Assembly: GCA_019009955.1 (NCBI GenBank)
Contig: CM032229.1
Location: forward strand, 10,509,001-10,573,000
Length of the DNA stretch: 64,000 bases
From: Riptortus pedestris
Lineage: Eukaryota; Arthropoda; Insecta; Hemiptera; Alydidae
Direction of reading: 5' to 3'
Positions 24,750 through 37,000 of this stretch are shown one piece after another (the stretch's first letter is position 1; each line of letters starts with the position of its first letter). The notes under the pieces were generated by a model. It saw only the letters and a list, made by a program, of their open reading frames with translations. It made no database searches and was not told where the DNA came from. The position numbers and the translations under genes are program-made.

Positions 24750-25085
24750 TGATCTATACCATACTTGATATTTAACCTTTTCATACAACACTAAAGATCA
24801 TATTTGGTAATGGCTGAAATCAGCCTTGGGGAGGGGGGGGGGTTCAGACGGGGAATACTTGGAAATTGAAAATATCTTGGTTACTATGAGTGGGAATGAA
24901 AAAGTCTATATTACCAATGTTGGAATTTTAGTTTTATGTCATTGTTAACTGTGAACATTTCAAATTCTGTTTACCTAAGCTTCTTACTATAGGAGAAATA
25001 GTGCTGAAATGAGATGAGAAGTGTGTTATACCAGCTGAAACCTTCTTAGTTTACGCAGCCCCTGCTTCACAAACTTTATATAACT
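24750..25085 (+). mobile_element. Helentron-like 3' part
   Basis: Family middle (GGTAATGGCTGAAATCAG plus an expanded G run) through to CTTAGTTTACGCAGCCCC and TGCTTCACAAACTTT at the 3' end. The hairpin loop side is partly mutated. Confidence 0.6.
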
Positions 25086-25884
25086 GGAACTTTCTTTTTA
25101 GAATGTAATTACTTAAAGTTACGTCGGTATTTAGAGTCAAATGTACTGGTCAGAGTTTATATGTCATTTCATCTTTACTTGCATTTACAGTTTACCTTTA
25201 CTAAGTTTTAATTTCTGTTTAAATTCTTAGAATAAGACATAATTTATTAATGAGTTTCACAATAATATTATAAGAAGATATTATTATTATATGTGAGATA
25301 TAGGCCATTGCCCTTGTCCCTGGTATCATATTAAATCGCTGTATAAAAAATATTTTATTTAAATATGGAGCTTTGGTCATGCTATTATAATATCCATAGC
25401 ACAAAATGAAAATATATTCTTAAAAACAATATATTCTTAAAATTATGAAAATTTGTGAATATTTTTGGGAAATGAGGAACTTTAATGATATTGTTGTATT
25501 ATATTCGATATCAAATTAATACACATAAAAAGTAGACTAAAATTGTGCAAGTTTCAACCTTATAGTTTTCAAGATTTTGATGAACAGTAACAATTACAAG
25601 ATTTTTAGTTCTTTTAAATATGATAATATACATAGACCTTAGAGATCTTCAGCTGTATCCGAGCAAGACTATAGGAATTCTTGATAAAACTTTTACGTAG
25701 TAAGTGAACCCCCCCATTAGCCAAGGAGGACCTGGAATGTGTCTCCAGTAAAATGACGGGTCCCATTATATCCAAGAGGGGGGGGGGGTCTGTGCTAAGT
25801 TCACCCATTGTTGGTCTGTCTGAGAATTGGATTCAAGAGACATAATCGTTAGTCGTCCCGAGGAGCTGTCAAACGAAAATACTC
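25086..25884. other. no recognised gene
   Basis: AT-rich sequence with two homopolymer runs (CCCCCC near 25,710 and a G run near 25,780). I see no family-level resemblance in any frame. Confidence 0.4.
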
Positions 25885-26380
25885 TTTCTGTAATCGTTGA
25901 ATAATGGTAACATTACTAAACTGAAATGAGTGAAGAAAGTGAAACATTTTGCAATAGAGTGAAGAAAGTAATCACTTTCTTCACAAGTGAAGAAAGTGAA
26001 TTGCCTTCTTAATTAGTAATAAGTATAAATTAAAAAATAATTTGAAGTTGGAAATTAAATGCTTTTAAATGTTTCTTAACATTGTAAGAATTTATTTTAA
26101 CAAAATAAATTGAAATGTGAATGAATTATTGGTGGAAATAATCAATATATTTTAAAATTTAAATATAATAATAATTACCTTCCTTGTTTATAACCTGCGC
26201 TTGTTTATAACTGCACTACTTCACAATCATCACTAGTTGTTTTATAACTTTGCTTATAACCTTTCACAACCATGCTTATAACCTACCAACAACATACCAT
26301 AATCTTCACAACATCCTAATTTTGTTCATATTCTGGTTAGATCTGATCATGTATTACACGATTACAGAAAAAATGTAATA

Positions 26381-26499
26381 TTACACTCGTGACGAAAGTA
26401 GAATTTACAACTCTCGTGAAATTACCACACTCGCTTCGCTCGTGTGGGTAAACGTTTCACTCGAGTTGTAAAATGATCTACTTTCATCACTTGTATAAT
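26381..26499. mobile_element. palindromic MITE, copy 1
   Basis: A 119-bp foldback. TTACACTCGTGACGAAAGTA and ACTTTCATCACTTGTATAA form the outer stem, and CCACAC..GTGTGG pairs around a TTC loop. It is flanked by TA and continues into TAAATAACTATT on the right, shared with the second copy. Confidence 0.8.
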
Positions 26500-26509
26500 A
26501 AATAACTAT

Positions 26510-27180
26510 TCTTCTTTGTTAAAAAAATGTTCTTCCACTGCTGCTTGGAGCTCTTTGTCGGTGTTAAATCGCCTTCCACGAAGGTCAGATTTTAATTTTG
26601 AGAAAAGGTAGAATCACTAGGTTCCAAGTCTGGGCTGTAGAGTGGGTGAGAGATTTCTTGGAATCCACAGTCCTTCACAGCGGCCTTCGAAATCAATGCT
26701 GTGTGGACAGGGAATTGTCGTGAAGAAGGCGGACGCCTCTGCTTAACGTCCCTCGCCTCTTCTCTTTAATGGCGTCTCGTATCCGGTGAACTAGGGCTGC
26801 ATAATACTCACCTTTCATTGTGGCATTCCTTTCTTTAAAATCTATCAATAGTATTCCTTTACAGTCCCAAAAAATTGTGGCCATTACCTTTATTGTTGAC
26901 TGCGTGACTTTTGCCTTTAAAGGAGGCGCTTCTCCTGGTCTTCTCCATTCCATGGACACTCTTTTGCTGAGTGGGTCATAATATAGAACCATTGTCTCAT
27001 CCCCAGTTACAATTGAGTCCAAAAAAAATTCGGTCGGTATTATACTGGAGTAAAAATTCATTGCAGCAGTGAACTCGTTCCGGTTTTTGATGTGCTAAAA
27101 GAATTTTTGGAATCCATCTTGCACTAACCTTGTTCATATGCAAATGTTCTTTACTGATCCCAAACACTTGTTTTTGAAAG
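26510..27180 (-). pseudogene. mariner transposase (DD34D) fragment, frameshifted
   Basis: The minus strand encodes the catalytic half of a Tc1/mariner transposase. Seen are VTGDETMVLYYDPLSKR with the first Asp, WRRPGEAPPLKAK, LLHDNS with the second Asp, and YSPDLEPSD with the third. With the frame corrected, 34 residues separate the last two Asp residues, the mariner DD34D signature. Near 26,700 a CCC run is one base short compared with the right-arm copy, which breaks the frame after HDNS. The N-terminal DNA-binding part is missing or interrupted by a MITE at 27,198. The transposase cuts and pastes mariner DNA at TA; this copy cannot be active. Confidence 0.9.
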
Positions 27181-27197
27181 TCCCAACCTCCCTGCTA

Positions 27198-27315
27198 TTA
27201 CACTCGTGACGAAAGTAGAATTTACAACTCTCGTGAAATTACCACACTCGCTTTGTTCGTGTGGGTAAACGTTTCCCCCGAGTTGTAAAATGATCTACTT
27301 TCGTCACTTGTGTAA
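27198..27315. mobile_element. palindromic MITE, copy 2
   Basis: Same foldback as the copy at 26,381, next to the mariner fragment in the spacer of the inverted repeat. The right side continues TAAATAACTATT like copy 1, so the true element probably includes that tail. Confidence 0.8.
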
Positions 27316-27514
27316 TAAATAACTATTACTAAATAATAAATACTCCCGATGTACATCACTGTGACACTAGCGCCCTCTAGTAGCCAACTCATGAACTAAT
27401 ACTCTCCTTAGGTGGGGATCGTGCCTGCACCTATATTTGTTTTCTTCTGCTTCCTGAGGGTAGATTAAACCTCGTCTTAACCAGAAGGGTCTTTGACTCT
27501 TAACCCTACCCCAT

Positions 27515-27625
<111 letters not shown>

Positions 27626-28130
27626 ACTGGGGATGAGACAATGGTTCTATATTATGACCCACTCAGCAAAAGTGAGTCCATGGAATGGAGAAGACCAGGA
27701 GAACCGCCTCCTTTAAAGGCACAAGTCACGCAGTCAACAAAATGGTAATGGCCACATTTTTTGGGACTGTGAAGGAATACTACTGATAGATTTTAAAGAA
27801 AGGAATACCACAACGAATGGTGAGTATTATGCAGCCCTACTTCACCGGTTACGAGACGCCATTAAAGAGAAGAGGCGAGGGAAGTTAAGCAGAGGCGTCC
27901 GCCTCCTTCACGACAATTCCCCTGTCCACACAGCATTGATTTCCAAGGCCGCTGTGAAGGACTGTGGATTCCAACAAATCTCTCCCACCCTACAGCCCAC
28001 ACTTGGCCCTTAGCGATTTCTACCTTTTCTCAAAGTTAAAATCTGACCTTCCTGGAAGGTGATTTAACATCGACGAAGAGCTCTAAGCAGCAGTGGAAGA
28101 ACATTTTTTTACCAAAGAAGAATAGTTATT
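27626..28130 (+). pseudogene. mariner transposase fragment, second copy
   Basis: The plus strand begins inside the catalytic domain at GDETMVLYYDPLSK. It continues WRRPGEPPPLKA and LLHDNSPVHTALISKAAVKD, then decays where YSPDLAPSD is expected (CTACAGCCCACACTTGGCCC with a stop after). It mirrors the minus-strand copy in the other arm. The N-terminal part is absent. Several indels, one at AACAAAATGGTAATGG. Confidence 0.88.
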
Positions 28131-28132
28131 TA

Positions 28133-28250
28133 TTATACAAGTGACGAAAGTAGATCATTTTACAACTGGAGTGAAACGTTTACCCACACGAGCGAAGCGA
28201 GTGTGGCAATTTCACGATAGTTGTAAATTCTACTTTCGTCACGCGTGTAA
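28133..28250. mobile_element. palindromic MITE, copy 3
   Basis: Right-arm equivalent of the copy at 26,381, in inverse orientation, with independent point changes (CACGATAG for CTCTCGTG, CGCGTG for CTCGTG). The differences show the two arms are not an assembly mirror. Confidence 0.8.
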
Positions 28251-28912
28251 TATTACATTTTTTCTGTAATCGTGTAATACATGATCAGATCTAACCAGAA
28301 TATGAACAAAATTAGGATGGTGTGAAGATTATGGTACGTGTGTTGGTAGGTTATAAGCATGGTTGTGAAAGGTTATAAGCATAGTTATAAAAAAACTAGT
28401 AATGGTTATGAAGTAGTGCAGTTATAAACAAGTGCAGGTTATAAACAAGGAAGGTAATTATTATTATATTTAAATTTTAAAATATATTGATTATTTCCAC
28501 CAATAATTCATTCACATTTCAATTTATTTTGTTAAAATAAATTCTTACAATGTTAGAAACATTTAAAAGCATTTAATTTCCAACTTCAAATTATTTTTTA
28601 ATTTATACTTATTACTAATTAAGAAGGCAATTCACTTTCTTCACTTGTGAAGAAAGTGATTACTTTCTTCACTCTATTGCAAAATGTTTCACTTTCTTCA
28701 CTCATTTCAGTTTTAGTAATGTTACCATTATTCAACGATTACAGAAAAAATTATTTTTATTCATGGTATAGAAATGTTGCCAAAGCGTTGTAATAAGTGT
28801 ATTGAGCTTAGAGGAGAATATATTGAAAAAACAGTTAAAACCAGTTTTTTTCTTTCACCTTTCATTCTATCCCAGGCCGGAAACTTTTGGACCTTACTAC
28901 GTATATATACTT

Positions 28913-28917
<5 letters not shown>

Positions 28918-28952
<35 letters not shown>

Positions 28953-29075
28953 TTGAATGGCCCTCATTTTCGTCACCTCCTAGGTAGGATAGATGGGCAA
29001 TTGAAGAAACATTTCGAAAATTACGTCATAATTACAACCCCAACAGCTGATTTCCCTTAAGAGAAATCTCCTAAA
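28918..29075 (-). mobile_element. Helentron-like 5' end fragment (minus)
   Basis: A (TA)n run followed in reverse by CCTCATTTTCGTCACCTCCT and AGCTGATTTCCCTTAAGAGA. Only the 5' third of the family is present. Confidence 0.7.
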
Positions 29076-29366
29076 AGCAGTGGTTACAACCACCGCCTTA
29101 TATATGGTAAATATTTATTTTTACACTTGTTCACATTGGTTGAGTGGAATACTTGCTTATGAATATTCAGGTAGCGCCTGTCCTTGAGCAAGTTGCATGG
29201 GTTATTTATTTATTTGCTACCCCCTCAGAATGAAGTACATGAATGTGAACTGTTTGATGAACAGGTCGCTATCTTGCCAATCATTCAGCTGGATTATGTA
29301 ACGGGTTCAGAAAGTATCCTAGAGTTGAATGTTGGCCCTTTATCGGCCCTTCCAAATCTTGGCTTT

Positions 29367-29455
29367 TAGCAGTATTCCCTTAAGGAAAATCTGCTATTTG
29401 GCTTCTACTCATGGCGCGATTTTCGAAAAAATTTCTATATCCTACTTAGGACGAA
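29367..29455 (+). mobile_element. short Helentron-like 5' stub
   Basis: TTAGCAGTATTCCCTTAAGG through GGCGCGATTTTCGAAAAA, abruptly joined at 29,453 to the 3' terminus of the next, oppositely oriented copy. Confidence 0.65.
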
Positions 29456-29547
29456 AAAGTCCGTCACGCAGGGGCTGCGTAAACTAAGCAGATTTCCCAC
29501 GTGAAGTTTTACAGTAGAGAAATCTGCATACTGGTAACACTTAGCAC

Positions 29548-29770
29548 CACCCCCCCCCCCCCACCCCCCCCCCCCCCCACCCCCCCCCCCCCCCACCCCC
29601 CCCCCCCCCCACCCCCCCCCCCCCCCACCCCCCCCCCCCCCCACCCCCCCCCCCCCCCACCCCCCCCCCCCCCCACCCCCCCCCCCCCCCACCCCCCCCC
29701 CCCCCCACCCCCCCCCCCCCCCACCCCCCCCCCCCCCCACCCCCCCCCCCCCCCACCCCCCCCCCCCCCC

Positions 29771-29803
<33 letters not shown>

Positions 29804-30057
29804 CACCCCCACCCCCCCCCCACCCCCCCCCCCCCCACCCCCCCCCCCCCCCACCACCCCCCCCCCCCACCCCCCCCCCCCCCCACACCACCCCCCCCCC
29901 CCCCACCCCCCCCCCCCCCCACCCCCCCCCCCCCCCACCCCCCCCCCCCCCACACCCCCCCCCCCCAACCCCACCCCCCCCCCCCCACACCCCCCCCTCC
30001 ACACCCCCCCCCCCCCACAATACCCCCCACCCCCCCCCCCCACCCCCCCGACCCCCC
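29548..30057. repeat. (C15A)n 16-bp tandem repeat, about 0.5 kb
   Basis: From 29563 to 29771 an A occurs exactly every 16 bases in an otherwise pure C background (14 A residues in register). After a disrupted stretch the same 16-base spacing resumes at 29905, 29921 and 29937. All long ORFs here are Pro/Gly artefacts. The opposite strand is G-rich. Confidence 0.97.
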
Positions 30058-30283
30058 AATTTAATTTTCAATAAGATTTATTGTATACACATTTTCGATC
30101 CGACTTATAGTAACGGAGATATTTAGAAGTTTTACAATTCTCCTCTCTAGCCCCCCCCCCTCCTCCCCTGGTCCTATTGCAGCCGTTAACGAACTTTATA
30201 TTTCTTTTTACATAAAACTACTTAATATCGAGTTTGGTAATGATCAAACATTAATTGAGACCGCTAGAGCGGTAACATACCAA

Positions 30284-30291
30284 CACACACC

Positions 30292-30386
<95 letters not shown>
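30284..30386. repeat. (CA)n then (TA)n microsatellite
   Basis: Dinucleotide runs at the usual mid-element position of the Helentron-like family. Confidence 0.95.
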
Positions 30387-30388
<2 letters not shown>

Positions 30389-30406
30389 AGTTTTGAATGG
30401 ACCTCA

Positions 30407-30760
30407 TTTTAGCAGATTTCGCTTAAGGGAAATCAGCTATTGAGGTTGTACTCATGACGTGATTTATGAAATTGTTTTTAAATGTCCATGGATCCTACCT
30501 AGGAGTTGACAAAAATAAGGACCGTTCAAAACTCTTGATTATTACACAGGGTTATTTACGTTTTTTAATTTTCAGGCTACAGTAAACCCCCATTCCTACT
30601 CTTGTCATATTAGCAATAAGCTGTTATATCATGAACCACTTTATTCTAAGCTTAAATATTAAATATGGTTCTCAAGAGACTTTTATTATACGAAATACAT
30701 GAATATGGTTCTCAAGAGACTTTTATTATACGAGATACATGAAAATATACTTTGTTTTTT
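30407..30760 (+). mobile_element. Helentron-like element with 40-bp internal duplication
   Basis: 5' end TTTTAGCAGATTTCGCTTAA through GACCGTTCAAAACT, then the alternative 3' body (CAGTAAACCCCCATTCCTAC, CTGTTATATCATGAACC). The segment ATATGGTTCTCAAGAGAC..GATACATGAA occurs twice in tandem (about 30,663-30,740). Confidence 0.65.
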
Positions 30761-31104
30761 TTTACATAAACGGTGAGCTAAGAGCTTTTAAAAAAAAGGA
30801 AAAATAGTCAAAAAACTTAAAGTTTTTTTTAACAGATTTGTTAAAACCAATGGTTCTCTTTTAATCTCCGGTGTTTAACTGAGTGCCACTGTAAATTTCA
30901 AGCCCTTTCTTTGTGTGCCGGGGTGGGGAGAAACAATGGTCTGGAGTTATACCTGCTCCGTAGCATCTACGGAGCCAGCACACAGAGTGAAACTCACGGT
31001 TCCGTAATCGCTACTGAGGTGGCAGTGACAGTGTTAATCGAAAATGTTTATCTGATTTATACGGTGCTCGTTAGTTAGCAGGTTCATTCGACCCTCATAA
31101 TCAT
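30761..31104. other. unassigned, relatively GC-rich segment
   Basis: No gene recognised. Contains an 8-bp stem hairpin CTCCGTAGCATCTACGGAG near 30,955. Confidence 0.35.
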
Positions 31105-31440
31105 ATCCACTTATGACTGAAATCGGACCAAGAATAGGGGCTTTAAAGGGGAGGGGGAATTGATGATTCAAAGTATCTCCATTATTATAAGTCCTATAGA
31201 AAAATGTTATTGAACCAATATTATTTAACTATTCATGTTCTATACATTTTTTTCGTTTTTCAAGTATTAAGCGAGTTATTCCTGCTTTCTTATTTTCCTT
31301 CAGTAAACCTTTCCTTCTACTCGTTGGGTTTTTACTTAGAAATAGAAATTATGTGGTGAGAAAAGATCAGTAGTGTGTCATATCAATCTGTTGGAAATCT
31401 GCTTAGTTTACGCAGCCCTTGCGTCACGGACTTTTTTAAA
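31105..31440 (+). mobile_element. Helentron-like 3' half
   Basis: GACTGAAATCGGACCAAG and TCTCCATTATTATAAGTCC through GGAAATCTGCTTAGTTTACG, CAGCCCTTGCGTCACGGAC and a T run. One hairpin arm is mutated. A 40-base A run follows at 31,457. Confidence 0.7.
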
Positions 31441-31450
31441 AATAAACCTC

Positions 31451-31496
<46 letters not shown>

Positions 31497-32281
31497 GCTA
31501 CGAATTAATTCGTATACCCAATATTTTGCATAAATGGCAATTTATATTTCGAGTATTTATTATTAATGAAAATTTACCCATTTTAGGAATCAATTTATTT
31601 ATGCTGGCTTTCTTGCAGAGTGGTTTGTTTATTATTTTTAAATGTATGATATTATTTTTTAATATTAATTTTAATGGTATTCATAGCTACATAACTTTAT
31701 GGTCCTCTAAACAAAACAGATTTCGTATTCAGAAGTATTACTGTGGTTATAACGAATTAAATGGCTTTTAAATTTTATTGTAGTTTATTAGTATAGTAAA
31801 TGCATATTATAGACAAATATCAGCGATAGTAAGCCCCATAAATACTAGCTGTTTTTTGTGTTTGTTTAACCTGTATTAGGAGTATTCTGATTATTGAAAT
31901 TAGGTAATTTATATGTCTTTTTTTTCATAGCTCGTCTCAAAATAACAGGATAGGGTAGTAGTTAAGGGTTGCGCAAGCAGACCGCGCTAGTCTTAGGCAA
32001 GACCACCAGTCTAGTTTCCAAAAGCCTTGTCAAAATAGAAACTGATAACAATTCCTGTTCCCAGTCTATTTCCTATCCCGTTAATGACGTCTAGTCATGA
32101 CGAAACATATGTTAATTTTTGAAAATTGATCTCCTCTAGCTAGGGTTACATCCCAGCAGAATCTCACTGAAGCAAGTGTAAACAGTATATCTGGATTTCA
32201 TATAATTTTTATCTGTGAAAAAAATCCGTTGTATCTGGCCGAACTTCTAACCACTGGTCCAGGCAGTGGGTAATACTATCT
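31441..32281. other. unassigned; A40 run and 16-bp palindrome
   Basis: Starts with a pure A run (31457-31495), then the perfect palindrome TACGAATTAATTCGTA. The ORF 31373-31771 reads through the A run (poly-Lys) and is not credible. Nothing else recognised. Confidence 0.4.
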
Positions 32282-32855
32282 AAAAAAAGTCGGTCTCGTA
32301 GAGGCTGCGTAAACTAAACAGACTTCCCTCCTGAAGTTTTACAATAGAGAAATCTGCCTAATAACAACTGTAGTAGTAAGAAACCTCTAAACCTAAAACA
32401 TTATTTAGGGCGTAATAACCCAGTAGTTTCTAGCCCAAAAAACAGTTAAACCTAACTTCAAAACCTATTCACGAGGGACGATAGTTATGGAAACGGCCGC
32501 CAGGGCTCTCGTCGGAAACTCCGAACATAGCCTATTGGTGACAACACGCAGAATACAAATGCAAATATCTCGGTTAATATTCAAGATAGAGAATAAATGT
32601 ATAGCTCAATATATATAGTAAATTTAATTTGCAATAAGATTGGATCTATACAATCTTCCGATCTGACGTACAGTAACGGAGATATTTCGAATTTTCGAAA
32701 ATTTCCACCTCTAATTCCCTCCTCCCACTGGTCCGATTTCAGCCATTGACGAATTTGATCTTTCTTTTTACATAAAACGTTTAAATATGACGTTTGGTAA
32801 GGATCAAACAAAAATTGCGACCGCTAGAGCGGTAACAGACAAATATATAAATATA

Positions 32856-32899
<44 letters not shown>

Positions 32900-33035
32900 T
32901 ATATATATACAGTTTTGAACGGACCTCATTTTCGTCATCTACTAGGTAGGATCGATGGACATTTGAAGAAAAATGTCGAAAATTCCGTCATGAGTACAAC
33001 CTCAATATCTGATTTCCCTTAAGGGAAATCTGCTA
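32282..33035 (-). mobile_element. Helentron-like element, full length (minus)
   Basis: In reverse it has the 3' end (AAAGTCGGTCTCGTAGAGGC with a degraded hairpin), ATCTCGGTTAATATTCAAG, GACCGCTAGAGCGGTAAC, a (TA)n core, CCTCATTTTCGTCATCTAC and a well preserved 5' end, ATTTCCCTTAAGGGAAATC then TGCTAAAA. Confidence 0.8.
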
Positions 33036-33115
33036 AAAAGTCGGTCACGTAGAGGCTGTGTAAACTAAGCAGACTTCCCTCGTGAAGATTAAAAATAGAT
33101 AAACCTACTTACTGG
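33030..33115 (-). mobile_element. Helentron-like 3' stub joined head-to-tail
   Basis: AAAAAGTCGGTCACGTAGAG through TAAGCAGACTTCCCTCGTG directly abuts the 5' end of the full copy to its left, with no spacer beyond the A run. Confidence 0.7.
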
Positions 33116-33974
33116 TAACATCATTGATAATGCTCCGAAATCATGTGCAAAAGATACATTGGCTACTTCCAACCTCCAGTAATTAAGAAGAATTTACTTT
33201 CTCTGCTGGTACTGGTACTTTCTCTAAAATTGTGAAAACGAGAGGATAATCATTAATGAATCTCGCCTAATAATAAATGAGCTTATGAGTATACTGTGGT
33301 CTCTGATAATACCTGTTCCATAGAGATAAGGATTTCTCCCGTGAAATGGAAAGCTGCTTATAAGTGTCAAGCTGTGTTTTTTTTTGCACTTTGGCCTCAG
33401 CTGAGATGAGTTATTGAGTTCTAAAGAGACATACAAGACAGAGATATAAGTTCCTCCACAGCACTGCTCGGGCACGGGACCACTGACCACAAATGAATCA
33501 CACAGTCAACAATCATAAGGATTGCCGATTAGATTAGGTTAGGCTAGTTAGGGTACTTAGTATAGGTCTTATTTTATAATATTAAGTTAGGTTAATGTAG
33601 GTTTATTTAGACTAGTTTAGTATTAGTTTGTATCGGCGTATCCTTCCTTCCCTCGCTGACAGCGACCGCCTTAGGCCTACTTGACTCGCTTGCGGTGTAA
33701 TCTCTTAGGCTAGGTTTATACTTTTATCTTTAGTTTAAGTCTTTCTTCTCTTCTTTCTTAACTCCTCTCCTACTATCCCTATCCTCTATTCTTTCGTTTA
33801 CTCCTATCCCCACAACCCACCCGGTACTTCCAGTAGCCGGGTAACCTACAACCCTAGTTTATTACCCCCCTATCAACTCACAACACACCCTTAAAATAGG
33901 TACTTCAGAGTGTACAGTAGAAGGGGAACTGTCGGGATAACCACAGCAGGTCACTCTGTCTCCCAACCTTCACC

Positions 33975-33976
<2 letters not shown>
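33116..33976. other. unassigned repeat-like sequence
   Basis: GC is higher than the gene region. A GATTAGATTAGGTTAGGCTA stretch near 33,522, a pyrimidine-rich part and CCGGGTAACCTACAACCC near 33,838 look like a decayed transposable element end. I cannot assign a class. Confidence 0.35.

Positions 33977-34023
<47 letters not shown>
33977..34023. repeat. (TA)n microsatellite at satellite edge
   Basis: Pure TA run directly before the first 57-bp satellite monomers. Confidence 0.95.
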
Positions 34024-34026
<3 letters not shown>

Positions 34027-34035
34027 GTTACAAAT

Positions 34036-37000
34036 GTGACCAGCTTGGCAGAAAACCAGCATGAACGATTCAGATGGCAGGGTCCATAACTACCGATAGC
34101 CTGGCAGAAAACCAGCATGAACGATTAAGGTGGCATGGCCTATAACGAACCGACAGCCTGGCAGAAAACCACCACGAATGTTCCAGGCGACAGGGACTAT
34201 AACTTACTGACATCCTGACAGAAAACCAGCATGAAAAATCCAGGTGACATGGCCTGTAACTAACCGACAACCTGGTAGAAAACCAGCATGAAAGATTCAG
34301 GTGGCAGGGCTTGTAACTAACCAACAAACCAGTCAGAGAAACCAGCATGAACGATTCAGGTAGCAGGGCTTGTAACTAACCAACAAACCAGTCAGAGAAA
34401 CCAGCATGAACGATTCAGGTAGCAGGGCCTATAACTTATCGACTGCCTGGCAGAAAACCAGCTTGAAGGATTCAGGTGGCAGGGCCTATATAACTAACCG
34501 ACATCCTGGCAGATAACCAGCATGAACGATTCAGGTGGCAGGGACTATAACTTACTGACATCCTGACAGAAAACCAGCATGAATGATTCAGGTGGCAGGC
34601 CAATAACTAACCGACAGCCTGGCAGAAAACCAGCATGAATAATCTAGGTGGGACAGGGCCTATAACTAACCGCGACAGCCTGGGCAGAAAACCAGCATGA
34701 ACGATTAAAGTTGTCAGGGCCTAATAACAAAACCGGACAGCCTGGCAGAAAAACCAGCATGAAATAATCTAAGGTGACAGGGCCTATTAACTAACCGACA
34801 GCCTGGCAGAAACCAGCATGAACGATTCAGTTGCAGGGCCTATAACTAAACCGACATCCTGGCAGAAAACCAGCATGAACGATTCAGGTTGACCAGGGCC
34901 TATAACTAAACCGACAGCCTAGCAGAAAACCAGCAATGAACATAACCTAGGTGACAAGGCCTATAAAACTAACCGACAGCCTGGCAGAAACCAGCATGAA
35001 CGATTCAGGTTGCATGGGCCTATACTAACCGACAGCCTGGCAGAAAACCAGCATGAAGCGATTAAGGATGGCAGGGCCTATAAACTAACCGACAGCCTGC
35101 GCAGAAACCAGCATGAACGATAAAAGGTGACAAGGGCCTATAAACTAACCGACAGCCTGGCAGAAAACCGGCATGAATTAATCTAGGTGGCAGGGCCTAT
35201 AACTAACCGACAGCCTGGCAGAAAACCTGCATGAATGATTCAGGTGGCAGAGCCTATAAGTAACCAACATCCTGGCAGAAAACCAGCATGAACGATTCAG
35301 GTGGCAGGCCTATAACTAACCGACAGCCTGGCAGAAAACCAGCATTGAACGATTCAGGTGTACATGGCCTATAACTAACCGACAGCCTGGCAGAAAACCT
35401 CCAGCATGAAACGATTCAGAGTGACATGGCCTGTAACTAACCGACAACCTGGTAGAAAACCAGCATGAAAGATTCAGGTGGCAGGGCCTATAAACTAAAC
35501 CGACAGCCTGGCAGAAAGACCGGGCAGTACGATCTAGGTAGCATGGCCTATAACTAAACCGACAGCCTGGCAGAAAAACAGCATGAACGATTCAGGTGAC
35601 ATGGCCTATACCTAACCGACAGCCTGACAGAAAACCAGCAATGAATAATCTAGGTGATAGGGCCTATAACTAACCGACAGCCGGGCAGAAAACCAGCATG
35701 GACGATTCAGGTGGCATGGCCTATAACTAACCGACTGCCTGGCAGACCACCAGCATGAATAATCTAGGTGACAGGCCTATAACTAACCGACAGCCTGGCA
35801 GACACCAGCATGAACGATTCAGGTTGCAGGGTCCATAACGAACCGACAGCCTGGCATAAACCAGGAGAACGATTCAGGTGACATGGCCTATATCTAACCG
35901 ACAGCCTGGCAGAAAACCATGTTACGATTAAGGTGGCTAGGGCCTATAACTAACCGACAGCCTGCAGAAAACCAGCATGAATAATCTAGGTGACAGGGCG
36001 TATAACTAACCAACAGCCTGACAGAAAACCGGCATGAACGATTCAGGTGACATGGCCTATATCTAACCGACAGCCTGACAAGAAAACCAGCATGAAAATA
36101 TCTAGGTGATGGGCCTATAACTAACCGGACAGCCTGGCAGAAAACCAAGCATGAACGATTAGGTGACATGGCCTATAACTAACCGACAGCCTGACAGAAA
36201 ACCAGCATGAATAATCTAGTGGTGACAGTGACCTATAGCTACCGATAGCCTGGCAGAAACCAGCATGAACGATTCAGGTAGCAGGGCCTATAACTAACCG
36301 ACAGCCTGGCAGAAAACAGCATGAACGATTCAGTTAACATGGCCTATACCTAACCGACAGCCTGGCAGAAAACCAGCATGAACTATTCTTTTTCTTTTTT
36401 TTTTTGTTTTTTTTAGGTAGGGGCCTATAGAACTAACCGACAGCCTGAGCAGAAAACCAGCATGAATAATCTAGGTGACATGTCCTATAACTAACCGTAC
36501 AGCCTGGCAGAAAACCAGCATGAACGATTCAGTGACATGGCCTATAACTAACCGACATGCCTGGCAGAAAACAGCATGAACGATTCAGGTGAGCATGGCC
36601 TATAACTAACCGACAGCCTGGCAGAAAACCAGCATGAATAAAGGTGGCAGGGCCTATAACTAAGAAAACCGACAGCCTGGCAGAAAACCGGCAATAGAAC
36701 GATTATCAGGTGACATGGCCTATAAACTAACCGACATGCCTGGCAGAAAACCAGCATGAACGATTCAGGTGTAGCAGGGCCTATAACTAAAACCGACAGC
36801 CTGGCAGAAAACAGCATGAACGATTCAGTGCATGGCCTATAACCTAACCGACAGCCTGGCAGAAAAAAAACCAGCATGAATATTTCAGGTAGCAGGGCCT
36901 ATAAACTAACTGACAGCCTAGCAGAAAACCAGCATGAATAACGATTCAGGTAACAGGGCCTATATACTAACCGACAGCCTGGCAGAAACGCTCATCATGA

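Larger units (their letters stand above)
29453..30408 (-). mobile_element. Helentron-like element (minus) carrying the C-rich expansion
   Basis: In reverse its 3' end is AAAGTCCGTCACGCAGGGGC with the hairpin and GCAGATTTCCCACGTGAAG. Family-middle blocks follow after the C-rich tract (TAGTAACGGAGATATTT, GACCGCTAGAGCGGTAAC), then (CA)n(TA)n and GAATGGACCTCATTTT. The 5' end is replaced by the start of the next copy. Confidence 0.75.

Noticed and set aside
29435..30071. Four long ORFs encoding poly-Pro/Thr or poly-Gly/Trp
   Set aside because: They are translations of the (C15A)n tract on both strands, with no other sequence character.
31373..31771. 132-codon ORF with poly-Lys
   Set aside because: It crosses an A40 run and a Helentron-like 3' end; the remainder is AT-driven hydrophobic sequence.
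33520..33610. TTAGG-like words suggesting an interstitial arthropod telomere repeat
   Set aside because: Only scattered GGTTAG words, not a tandem TTAGG array.
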